DNA of 64,000 nt from Alcaligenes ammonioxydans. GTDB lineage: Bacteria; Pseudomonadota; Gammaproteobacteria; Burkholderiales; Burkholderiaceae_B. How positions within the stretch are numbered: the first letter of the stretch is position 1; the number at the start of each line of letters is the position of its first letter. The stretch covers positions 1,674,001 through 1,738,000 of the forward strand of contig NZ_CP049362.1 in assembly GCF_019343455.1 (NCBI RefSeq), in the 5' to 3' direction. A program made the position numbers and the translations under genes. The notes under the pieces were generated by a model that was given only the letters and a program-made list of their open reading frames with translations, ran no database searches and was not told where the DNA came from. Shown piece by piece: positions 1 through 7,039 of this stretch.

Positions 1-1
1 C

Positions 2-1423
2 TTGGCCGAAGGCTTTTACGACCGGCTTCCCGCGGCCCGTCAGCAAGCTCTGGAGCAGCCCATGCTAACTAGCCAGCGCCTGCAGCAAGTGGCTAGCGAA
101 CACCAGGTCTGCCCCTATTACTTGAGCCAGGAAATGCTGCGTTGGGCGGACGCCATTGTGGGCGACTACAACTATTTTTTCGACTCACATGCGGTGCTCT
201 ATAGCCAGACCCTGGCCCAGCAATGGCGCAGCGCGATCTTGGTGGACGAGGCGCACAATCTGGTAGAACGTGCTCGTTCCATGTATTCCGCGTCCTTCTC
301 GCAAGTGCAGTTGCGCATGGCACGTAAAGCCGCGCCTTCGGCCTTGAAGCGTCATTTCGCTCCATTGACTCGCTTGATGGAGGACCTGATACCCGAGGAA
401 GGCGGTGACCAATGGGGGCTGGAAAAAATCCCGGAGGACTTGCTGGAGCAGTGCGAGTATCTGGCTGCCCGTTTAGGGGCCTATGTAGCGGAGAATCCCC
501 TGCCGCAAGACAGCCCCTTGCTGCTGTTTTATTTCGAGCTACTGTATTTTGTGGACCTGGCCGGGCAGTTCGGCTCGCATTCCTTGTTTGATATTTTGGC
601 GCAGCGCGATGGTGTACTTCTGAACCTGCGCAATATCGTGCCTGCTCCCTTTCTGGCCGAACGCTACGGCGATGCGCACGGCGTGGTGCTGTTCTCCGGC
701 ACGTTGAATCCTTCGCAGTTTTATCGTGATGTCTTGGGGCTGCCGCCCAGTACGGCAGAGTTGAACGTAGCATCTCCTTATCGAGCCGAGCAGTTGCGGG
801 TACGTCAATATGCCGGTTTGTCCACGCGTTATGCCGACCGGGCGCAAAGCCTGAGCGGGGTGTGCGATATTGTCGGGCAGGCCTATCAGGAGCAGCCGGG
901 CAACTATCTCTTGTTTTTGAGCAGCTTTGATTATCTGGAGCAGGTCAGCCAGGCCTTGCAGGAGCGCTGGCCGGATATGCCGCTTTGGCATCAGCAACCG
1001 GGTATGAGCGATCAGCAAAGAACGCAGTTTCTGGACCGCTTTACGCTGGACGGCAAGGGAGTGGGTTTGGCAGTGCTGGGGGGGGCGTTTTCAGAAGGGG
1101 TAGATTTACCCGGTAAACGCTTGATCGGTGCTTTTATTGCCACTTTGGGTTTGCCGCAATTCAACCCGGCCAATGAGTCGGTGCGGCAAGTCATGGCCCG
1201 GCTCTTTGGGGAGCGGCGGGCCTATGACTATACCTATCTGTATCCGGGACTACGCAAGATTACACAGGCCGCGGGTCGTGTGATTCGCGATGAACAGGAT
1301 CAAGGCTTTGTGTATCTGCTGGACGAACGTTATGGGCAGCGGCGGGTGCAGCAGTTGTTGCCGGACTGGTGGCAAATTGAGCAGGTGCGGACTGACGCTC
1401 GTTCTGGGCAATCACCTCGGTGA
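2..1423 (+). CDS. ATP-dependent DNA helicase, DinG/Rad3 (XPD-like) family, 3' part only
   Basis: The N-terminal part, with the Walker A motif, lies outside the window. The visible 473 residues hold a CPYYLSQE segment near residue 37 (the region that carries Fe-S cysteines in this family), a DEAH box (VDEAHN, about residue 81), a LFSGTLNP motif near 235, GGAFSEGVDLPG near 365 and motif VI (QAAGRVIRD) near 423. This is the order expected for superfamily-2 5'-3' helicases of the DinG/YoaA type, which unwind damaged or structured DNA using ATP. The protein ends about 15 residues after the conserved LLPDWW segment, so the C-terminus looks natural. The last 164 bp overlap the convergent dadA gene. 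Family assignment is firm; DinG versus YoaA cannot be settled from this part. Confidence 0.88.
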   Translation: MAEGFYDRLPAARQQALEQPMLTSQRLQQVASEHQVCPYYLSQEMLRWADAIVGDYNYFFDSHAVLYSQTLAQQWRSAILVDEAHNLVERARSMYSASFSQVQLRMARKAAPSALKRHFAPLTRLMEDLIPEEGGDQWGLEKIPEDLLEQCEYLAARLGAYVAENPLPQDSPLLLFYFELLYFVDLAGQFGSHSLFDILAQRDGVLLNLRNIVPAPFLAERYGDAHGVVLFSGTLNPSQFYRDVLGLPPSTAELNVASPYRAEQLRVRQYAGLSTRYADRAQSLSGVCDIVGQAYQEQPGNYLLFLSSFDYLEQVSQALQERWPDMPLWHQQPGMSDQQRTQFLDRFTLDGKGVGLAVLGGAFSEGVDLPGKRLIGAFIATLGLPQFNPANESVRQVMARLFGERRAYDYTYLYPGLRKITQAAGRVIRDEQDQGFVYLLDERYGQRRVQQLLPDWWQIEQVRTDARSGQSPR

Positions 1424-2621
1424 TGATCTGCGCAGTGGCGGCGGACAGGGTCCAGCCCAGGTGACCGTGGCCGGTGTTGTAGTACACGCCAGGACGGCTG
1501 CCCGCTTTTACGCGCGGCATCATGTCCGGCATCATGGGGCGCAAACCTGCCCACGGTACGACACGGTCGGTAGCCGCGTCGTGGAAGTTGCGACGTGTCC
1601 AGTTGGTCAGCGGGGCGATGCGATCGGCGCGTATGTCTTTGTTGGACCCGTTGTATTCCGCGGTGCCGGCCACACGCAGGCGGTCTTTGCCCAGGCGGCT
1701 GGTCACAATCTTGGCCTCTTCGTCCAGCAAACTGACCCAGGGGGCTGCATGTTGGGCTTCGGGCGTATCCAGGTACACCGAGATGGAGTAGCCCTTGACG
1801 GGATAAATATTGATGTAGTCGCCCAGCATACGGGCCAGGTGGCGGCTGCCTACGCCAGCGCACACGACCAGGGAGTCCACGGACAGCGTATGGGTGTGGG
1901 CATCTGCACCTTCGCCGGTACGGAGCTGGATACGGTGCGGTGGGCCGCAATCAATACCCAGGACTTCGGTATCCTGCAGAAACTTCACGCCGCGCTTGGC
2001 GCACGCATCGGCCAAGCCGCGGGTGTATTTGTGAATATCGCCGGTGGCGTCCGAGGGCGTGAAGAAACCGCCGTAATAGGTGCCTTGCAGAGCAGGTTCG
2101 ATCTGATGGATTTCTTCGTTGGTAACGGTACGGCGTTCCAGACCGCCTTTTTGCAGTAGCTGGCTGACTTTTTTGCCAGACTCAAAGCCGCCGGGCGTGT
2201 GGTAAATATGCAAAATGCCGCGCTGCTCCAGGTCGAAATCAATATTTTCGTCCTTGGCCCACTGATACAAGTTTTCGCGAGCGGCAATGGCCAGCTTGAC
2301 GGTCTCGATCGTGTTGCGCTCGTAACCGGAAATTGCCCCCACAAATTGGCCCATCCAGCTGTATTTGTGCCAGCTTGGCTTGGGGTTGAAGAGCAGTGGA
2401 GCGTCCTTGCGCATCATCCATTTCAAGCCTTTGAAAATGGTGCTGCGGCTGTTCCAGACCTCGGCATTGCAGGCGGAAAGCTGCCCGCCATTGGCAAAAG
2501 AAGTTTCCATCGCGGGGTAGCGAAGGCGGTCAATAACGGTGACTTGATAGCCCTTCAGACTAAGGGCGTAGGCGGTGGTGATTCCGGAAATACCGGCACC
2601 AATGACGGCAATATGCGACAT
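1260..2621 (-). CDS. dadA: D-amino acid dehydrogenase small subunit (FAD-dependent)
   Basis: A 453-residue FAD oxidoreductase that deaminates D-amino acids at the inner membrane and passes electrons to the respiratory chain. The N-terminus has the dinucleotide-binding motif GAGISGITTAY (residues 8-18), then the DadA-type ETSFANGGQLS segment near 40; the C-terminal domain has NTGHGHLGWTLS near 385. E. coli DadA has 432 residues; the extra length is an Ala/Pro-rich tail after about residue 412, encoded opposite the helicase motif VI region. The start is supported by AGGAG eight bases upstream. A tandem glycine riboswitch precedes it, so glycine probably controls it. That suggests a role in glycine or related amino-acid oxidation, which is inference. 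No dadX racemase is adjacent. Confidence 0.9.
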   Translation of the reverse strand: MSHIAVIGAGISGITTAYALSLKGYQVTVIDRLRYPAMETSFANGGQLSACNAEVWNSRSTIFKGLKWMMRKDAPLLFNPKPSWHKYSWMGQFVGAISGYERNTIETVKLAIAARENLYQWAKDENIDFDLEQRGILHIYHTPGGFESGKKVSQLLQKGGLERRTVTNEEIHQIEPALQGTYYGGFFTPSDATGDIHKYTRGLADACAKRGVKFLQDTEVLGIDCGPPHRIQLRTGEGADAHTHTLSVDSLVVCAGVGSRHLARMLGDYINIYPVKGYSISVYLDTPEAQHAAPWVSLLDEEAKIVTSRLGKDRLRVAGTAEYNGSNKDIRADRIAPLTNWTRRNFHDAATDRVVPWAGLRPMMPDMMPRVKAGSRPGVYYNTGHGHLGWTLSAATAQIITEVIAQNERQSAPAQFATSPATTAAPAAAHNVRPADTQSLDPVHRESHDPRPV

Positions 2622-2641
2622 AACAGGCTCCTGACAGGTGA

Positions 2642-2663
2642 ATTACCACCGAGTAGTGGCAAT
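2642..2663 (-). other. hairpin between riboswitch and dadA start
   Basis: ATTGCCAC and GTGGTAAT can pair around a six-base loop just downstream of the second glycine aptamer and about 20 bases before the dadA start. There is no U-run, so it is not a classical terminator. It may be part of the riboswitch expression platform, acting on translation; this is inference. Confidence 0.4.
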
Positions 2664-2670
2664 ACCCCAT

Positions 2671-2830
2671 CTGTCCTGTGACCTGAGAGTTTATCCAACC
2701 TGTGCATCTGGCTGGGCTCCTTCGGTGGGCGTCAAACGCCGCTCTCCAGAGTGTCGGGCTGGTACGATCCTTTTGCCTGAGAGATTCCGGGGTGGTTGCT
2801 CCGTCGGCGCCTGACTGAACAGGTCTCTTT
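2671..2830 (-). promoter_or_regulatory. tandem glycine riboswitch upstream of dadA
   Basis: On the minus strand two glycine-aptamer cores follow each other. The first has a 5' GAGACC arm, the GCCGACGGAGCAA bulge region, and AATCTCTCAGGCAAAAGG. The second has CTGGAGAGC, CACCGAAGGAGC and AAACTCTCAGGTCACAGGAC. These blocks match the conserved core of the glycine riboswitch, which usually occurs as two cooperative aptamers. It lies 50 bases upstream of dadA on the same strand. Confidence 0.92.
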
Positions 2831-2890
2831 CATACCGCCTGTAGTGACGCGACTACATTAGCCGCGCTTACAAAAGTTTGCAATCAGGGT

Positions 2891-2923
2891 AAACCGGGAG
2901 CTGTGGGGGGCGGCTCCCGGTTT
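2891..2923. terminator. strong hairpin at end of ABC importer operon
   Basis: Perfect 11-bp arms AAACCGGGAGC / GCTCCCGGTTT sit 12 bases after the stop of the ABC ATPase gene. No U-run follows, so it may be a 3'-end-protecting hairpin or part of a Rho-dependent end. Confidence 0.5.
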
Positions 2924-2934
2924 GGAGCGATGGA

Positions 2935-4005
2935 TCAGGAGGGGTAAATCCACAGTTTGGAGGGCGGCAATTGCAGATGATGCACGCCACTGGGCAGTGG
3001 TTCAGGTCCGAAAGCTCGCAGTGTGCCGGCAGTCGGGTCGGCCATGCGGAAAACGTGCTCCCACTTGTCGCCCAGATACATGCTGGTGGATAGCTGCAGT
3101 GGCAGCGTATCGGGGCCGGGCTGCGCATTCAGTTGCACTTGTTCGACGCGAATCACGGCGGTGGCGTGCTGGCCGGCGCTCAGAGGAGCGGCGGCATGGC
3201 CCCATAACTCCCAACCAGGGCCGCTAAGCCGAGTTTGTTGATCGCGTTGCTCGGTAACCTTGCCTTGCAGATGATTGTTCGAGCCCATGAACTCGGCGGT
3301 GTACAGGGTCTTGGGATTGCTGTAGACCTCTTGCGGGGTACCTTGTTGCTCGATTTCGCCACCATTCAGCAACAGGATCCGGTCCGAAATCGCCATGGCC
3401 TCCGCCTGGTCATGGGTTACCATCAAAGCGGACAGGCCCATTTTCACAATCAGTTCGCGCAGGAACACGCGGGCCTCTTCACGCAGCTTGGCATCCAGGT
3501 TGGACAGTGGCTCATCCAGCAAGATGACCGGGGGGTTGTAAATCAGCGCACGGGCAATGGCCACACGCTGCTGTTGCCCTCCAGACAGTTGGCTGGGGTA
3601 GCGCTCGCCCAGGCCTTTCAACCCCAATTGATCCAAAATGGCGTCCACCCTTTGGCGGCTTTGCGCCTTGGAGGTTTTGCGCAGCGTGAGCGGATAAGCC
3701 ACATTGTCCTGCACGGTCATGTGTGGCCACAAGGCATAGGACTGGAAAACCAGGCCCAGATTGCGCGCCTCGGCGGGCAGGTCGATACGGTTTTGCGAGT
3801 CGTACAGCACGTTCTCATTGATGGCGATACGCCCTTGGGAGGGCTGTTCGAGCCCGGCAACCGCACGCAGCAAGGTGGTTTTGCCACTACCCGAGGCCCC
3901 CAGCAGGGAAACCACCTCACCTTTGTTCAGGCTCATGGACACGCCTTTCAGGACCGGGTTGCGGTCGTAGGCCAGATGAATGTTGTCTACAGTCAGCTCG
4001 GTCAT
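2935..4005 (-). CDS. ABC importer ATP-binding protein (Fe3+/organophosphate type, FbpC/AfuC-like)
   Basis: A 356-residue ATPase of an uptake system. It has Walker A (GASGSGKTT, residues 36-44), a Q-loop (FQSYALWP), signature [15 protein letters not shown], Walker B VILLDEPLSNLD and switch histidine in MVTHDQAEAM, then a C-terminal TOBE-like domain. Length and organisation fit the FbpC/PotA/UgpC branch. An earlier in-frame ATG would add 35 residues without homology. The chosen ATG overlaps the permease stop as ATGA, indicating translational coupling. The substrate is not shown by the ATPase; see the binding protein and kinase. Confidence 0.9.
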   Translation of the reverse strand: MTELTVDNIHLAYDRNPVLKGVSMSLNKGEVVSLLGASGSGKTTLLRAVAGLEQPSQGRIAINENVLYDSQNRIDLPAEARNLGLVFQSYALWPHMTVQDNVAYPLTLRKTSKAQSRQRVDAILDQLGLKGLGERYPSQLSGGQQQRVAIARALIYNPPVILLDEPLSNLDAKLREEARVFLRELIVKMGLSALMVTHDQAEAMAISDRILLLNGGEIEQQGTPQEVYSNPKTLYTAEFMGSNNHLQGKVTEQRDQQTRLSGPGWELWGHAAAPLSAGQHATAVIRVEQVQLNAQPGPDTLPLQLSTSMYLGDKWEHVFRMADPTAGTLRAFGPEPLPSGVHHLQLPPSKLWIYPS

Positions 4006-5768
4006 CGTAGTTTTACTCCGAAGCGCAATGCGATGGTCAGGCCAATGACCACCAGAACGATATTGATAAAAGACAGGGCAGCTACAATGTCGATGGCGCC
4101 GGTCGCCCATAGTGAAACCAGCATGGAGCCAATGGTTTCCGTGCCCGGTGTGAGCAGGTACACGCCGGTAGAGTATTCCCGCTCAAAAATCAGGAACATC
4201 AATAACCAGGACCCGATCAGGCCGAACTTTGCCAGTGGTAAGGTGATTTGACGTGTTACCTGACCGGGACGCGCTCCCGTGCTGCGGGCGGCTTCTTCCA
4301 GCTCCGGACCCACTTGTAAAAGGGTGGAGGAGATCAGACGCAAGCCGTAAGCCATCCAGACCACGCTGTAGGCCAGCCAGACGCTGAAGATGGTGCTGCG
4401 CAGGGCGCGCAGCGGACTGACGAGCGTGCCTTGCAACCATTCCGCCATGGGCAGGACCGACAAGTAGCCGTTTTCCAGGGACTGATCCAGCCACATGGGC
4501 ACGAACAGGAACATCCACAAAAAGGCCAGACCCGCCAGTAGACCGGGGACGGCACGGGGTACCAGAACGCTGTAGTCCAGAAAGCGGGTGATGCCGTCTG
4601 GCTTGCGGTGCATGGCCAGGCCAATGAAGGTGTAGCAGATGACGGCCAAGGCGCCGCCAAATACACCAATCGCCACTGAGTTCAGAATGGCGCGCAGCAG
4701 ATTGGCTTGCCCAAACACTTGCCGGAAGGCATCCAGGGAGAGCACGTCCATCAGCGAGACGCCAATCCCCCAGTTGGACACAAAGGCGCGTAAGACTACG
4801 CCCACCACCGGGGCAATGACGGTGAAGAACAACCACAGACCGACCAGTGTTGCAGCTGCCCAGCGCCAGCGGCCCAGCGGCAAGGCACGTGCCTGGGAGG
4901 CTTTGCCCTTGACGGTTACGAAGCGGTTGGCGGTGCGCATCAGACGGCGTTGCAGCATCACGAGCGGGATAGTCATGGCAATCAGGACGACTGCCACAGC
5001 CGCCATCAGGTGGTAGGACGGAATGCCGAGCTTGTTGGTGAGCTTGTATAGATAGGTGGCCAGTACCAGGTGGCCTTCAGGGTCGCCGAGCACCAGCACC
5101 AGACCAAATACTTCCAGCCCCAGAAAAAAGAGCAGAACGCAGGCGTACAGGATGGCGGGACGCACCATGGGCAGGCTGACCGAGCGCATGACCTGCCAGG
5201 GGCTGGCACCGGCGCTGCGGGCGGCTTCTTCCACATCCGAGCCCATGCTGCGCAAGGCCGAGGAAATGTACAGATAGGCGTGGGGAACGTGCGTCAGACC
5301 GGCAATGATGACAATGCTGGTGAAGGAGTAAATGCTCCAGGGGACAAAGCCGATCAGCTCCAGCGTCCAGGTGGAGAAGAAACCGACGGGTCCGGCGGCA
5401 ACAATATAGCCAAAGCCCAGCACCATGGGCGAGACGAAAATCGGGACCAGAATGAGCGGTTCAATCCAGGTACGGCCGGGTAAATCGGTACGTACCATCA
5501 GGAAGGCCAGGATGCCGCCCAAAGGAATCGAAATACCGGCCAGGCCAAAGGCCATGATGAAACCGCTCCCCAGTGCTTTGTAAAAGTCCGGGTCGTCGAA
5601 GATGAAACGGAAAGCATCCAGCCCCAGAGACTTGTCAGTCGCAAAAAAGGGGGCCGATAGCAGGCTTTGGATGATGATCAGGCTAAGCGGCACATAAATG
5701 GCCAATGCCGTGATCAGAACAACGACATGGCGTGGCCAGGCCTGCCACCGAAGGCGTAAGGCTTGCAT
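4002..5768 (-). CDS. ABC importer permease, fused double-domain (FbpB-like)
   Basis: A 588-residue inner-membrane protein with about 12 hydrophobic segments in two homologous halves. Each half carries an EAA loop contacting the ATPase: EEAARSAGASPWQV in the first and EEAARSTGARPGQV in the second. One polypeptide therefore supplies both transmembrane domains, as in FbpB/AfuB-type ferric iron and phosphorylated-compound importers. It is separated from the upstream binding-protein gene by a hairpin that may lower its expression relative to the binding protein. Confidence 0.9.
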   Translation of the reverse strand: MQALRLRWQAWPRHVVVLITALAIYVPLSLIIIQSLLSAPFFATDKSLGLDAFRFIFDDPDFYKALGSGFIMAFGLAGISIPLGGILAFLMVRTDLPGRTWIEPLILVPIFVSPMVLGFGYIVAAGPVGFFSTWTLELIGFVPWSIYSFTSIVIIAGLTHVPHAYLYISSALRSMGSDVEEAARSAGASPWQVMRSVSLPMVRPAILYACVLLFFLGLEVFGLVLVLGDPEGHLVLATYLYKLTNKLGIPSYHLMAAVAVVLIAMTIPLVMLQRRLMRTANRFVTVKGKASQARALPLGRWRWAAATLVGLWLFFTVIAPVVGVVLRAFVSNWGIGVSLMDVLSLDAFRQVFGQANLLRAILNSVAIGVFGGALAVICYTFIGLAMHRKPDGITRFLDYSVLVPRAVPGLLAGLAFLWMFLFVPMWLDQSLENGYLSVLPMAEWLQGTLVSPLRALRSTIFSVWLAYSVVWMAYGLRLISSTLLQVGPELEEAARSTGARPGQVTRQITLPLAKFGLIGSWLLMFLIFEREYSTGVYLLTPGTETIGSMLVSLWATGAIDIVAALSFINIVLVVIGLTIALRFGVKLR

Positions 5769-5793
5769 GATAAGGATTCCAGGCGGTAAAAGG

Positions 5794-5821
5794 CCGGGTG
5801 ACGGCCGAGGCCGTCACCCGG
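5794..5821 (-). terminator. intercistronic stem-loop between binding protein and permease
   Basis: Arms CCGGGTGACGGCC and GGCCGTCACCCGG form a very stable hairpin. On the minus strand it is followed by CCTTTT. In ABC operons such hairpins protect the binding-protein mRNA or partly terminate transcription; either is possible here. Confidence 0.6.
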
Positions 5822-5838
5822 TTCACAGACGAGGTGTC

Positions 5839-6924
5839 TTATTTATTGGCCGCAGCGCGCCATTGCTTGATGAAGTCCAGGCGTTCCTTTTGCTTCAGGA
5901 AGTCCAGCAGCGACGAATCCACCGGGATGGGGGTCAGTTCTACCCCTGCCAATTTCTTGGTCAGGCCATCCACATCGTTGTCGCCTTCCACGTCAGAGCG
6001 GATCGAGGCCAGCTCGGATTGGTTCGCCAGAACATCCTGTCCGTCCTTGGATAACATGTAGTCCAGAAAGACACGGGCGGCATGGGGGTGCTGGGCCTTG
6101 TTGCTGATGAACGCCACGCGTGACAGGACCAGGGTGTAGTCCGAGGGGTACACAATCCCGATGGCTTTATCCTTGGCGGCGCGGGTCTCCGCATATGAAC
6201 CCAGCAGGTTGTAGCCAATCAGGTTTTCACCCGAGCTGACGCGCTCCATCATGGTGCCCGTCGAGGACTGCAGTACCAGATTGGCTGAACCTACGCCTTT
6301 GATGAAATCCCAGTAGCTCTGGCCTTTCTTGCTGTCTTGAGCGGCCAGCATATAGCCTACTGCAGATTTTTCAATGTCGTAGGTAGTGACCTTGTTGCGA
6401 AAGCGGTCCTTGTCGCTTTCCACCAGCCTGGCCAGTTCTGCATGCGTCTTGGGTGCTTCTTCAGGCTTGATAAGACGGTTGTTGTAGATGAATACCGTCG
6501 GCTCGTAAGTGGTGCCAAACGCCTTGTTTTCCCATACGGCCCAACTGGGCAGGGCAGGGATTTCAGGGGAGTCGTAGCGGGCTGCGTAGTCGGTGGCCAG
6601 GCGCATAGCCGAGTCCATGGAGGAGCTCCACACAAGGTCGCCACTGTGGCTGCCCGAAGCCTGTTCGCTGATGTAGCGGTTGTACAGCTCGGTGCTGTTC
6701 ATGTCGTGGTATTCGACTTTGATCTTGGGGTGGGCGGCCTCAAACGCGGCAATGAGCGGTGCGGCGGCTTTGGTGTCCGTGGTCGAGTAGACAATAACCT
6801 TGCCTTCTTTGTCCGCTGCTTGAGTCTGGTCGTCCTGAGCCCAGGCCGCTTGTCCGGCCAGCAGGCTGGCACTGAGTGACAGGGCGAGCAGGCTCAGGCG
6901 CTTAGGGGGGGTAAATGCTGACAT
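5839..6924 (-). CDS. periplasmic substrate-binding protein of ABC importer (AfuA/PgtC-like)
   Basis: A 361-residue secreted binding protein with a signal peptide (about residues 1-29, ending AAWA). The mature part begins KVIVYSTTDTKAAAPL, followed by YHDMNSTELYNRY, GTTYEPTVFIYNN, TTYDIEKSAVGY, IGYNLLGSYAETR and YPSDYTLVLSR. This resembles type-2 binding proteins of the ferric/hexose-phosphate (AfuA, FbpA) and phosphoglycerate-sensing (PgtC) branch. The classical ferric-ligand tyrosine pair is not obvious, so an organic phosphate or similar anion is as likely as iron. AAGGAG precedes the start. It is clearly paralogous to the C-terminal domain of the neighbouring kinase. Confidence 0.85.
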   Translation of the reverse strand: MSAFTPPKRLSLLALSLSASLLAGQAAWAQDDQTQAADKEGKVIVYSTTDTKAAAPLIAAFEAAHPKIKVEYHDMNSTELYNRYISEQASGSHSGDLVWSSSMDSAMRLATDYAARYDSPEIPALPSWAVWENKAFGTTYEPTVFIYNNRLIKPEEAPKTHAELARLVESDKDRFRNKVTTYDIEKSAVGYMLAAQDSKKGQSYWDFIKGVGSANLVLQSSTGTMMERVSSGENLIGYNLLGSYAETRAAKDKAIGIVYPSDYTLVLSRVAFISNKAQHPHAARVFLDYMLSKDGQDVLANQSELASIRSDVEGDNDVDGLTKKLAGVELTPIPVDSSLLDFLKQKERLDFIKQWRAAANK

Positions 6925-6980
6925 TCGGGTCTCCTTGTTGTCAGAGTCCCGTCCTGTTGCGGGACTTCTTGGGTGATCGG

Positions 6981-7025
6981 TGTCATTGCATTGTCTGGAC
7001 TCTAGCTGTCAGCATCCTGTCATTG
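6981..7025. promoter_or_regulatory. direct-repeat operator upstream of binding-protein gene
   Basis: TGTC occurs at 6981, 6992, 7007 and 7018, giving two pairs each with 11-bp spacing; the outer copies extend to TGTCATTG. It lies 57-101 bp upstream of the binding-protein start. OmpR-family regulators bind tandem repeats spaced about one helical turn, and such a regulator is encoded just upstream, so this is a candidate operator. Binding is inferred. Confidence 0.5.
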
Positions 7026-7039
7026 GGGATGGGAAGGGG

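Noticed and set aside
1290..2159. 289-codon plus-strand frame opposite dadA
   Set aside because: dadA motifs and ribosome-binding site are clear on the minus strand; this frame lacks both.
3235..4251. 338-codon plus-strand frame
   Set aside because: Shadow of the ABC ATPase, which shows all catalytic motifs on the minus strand.
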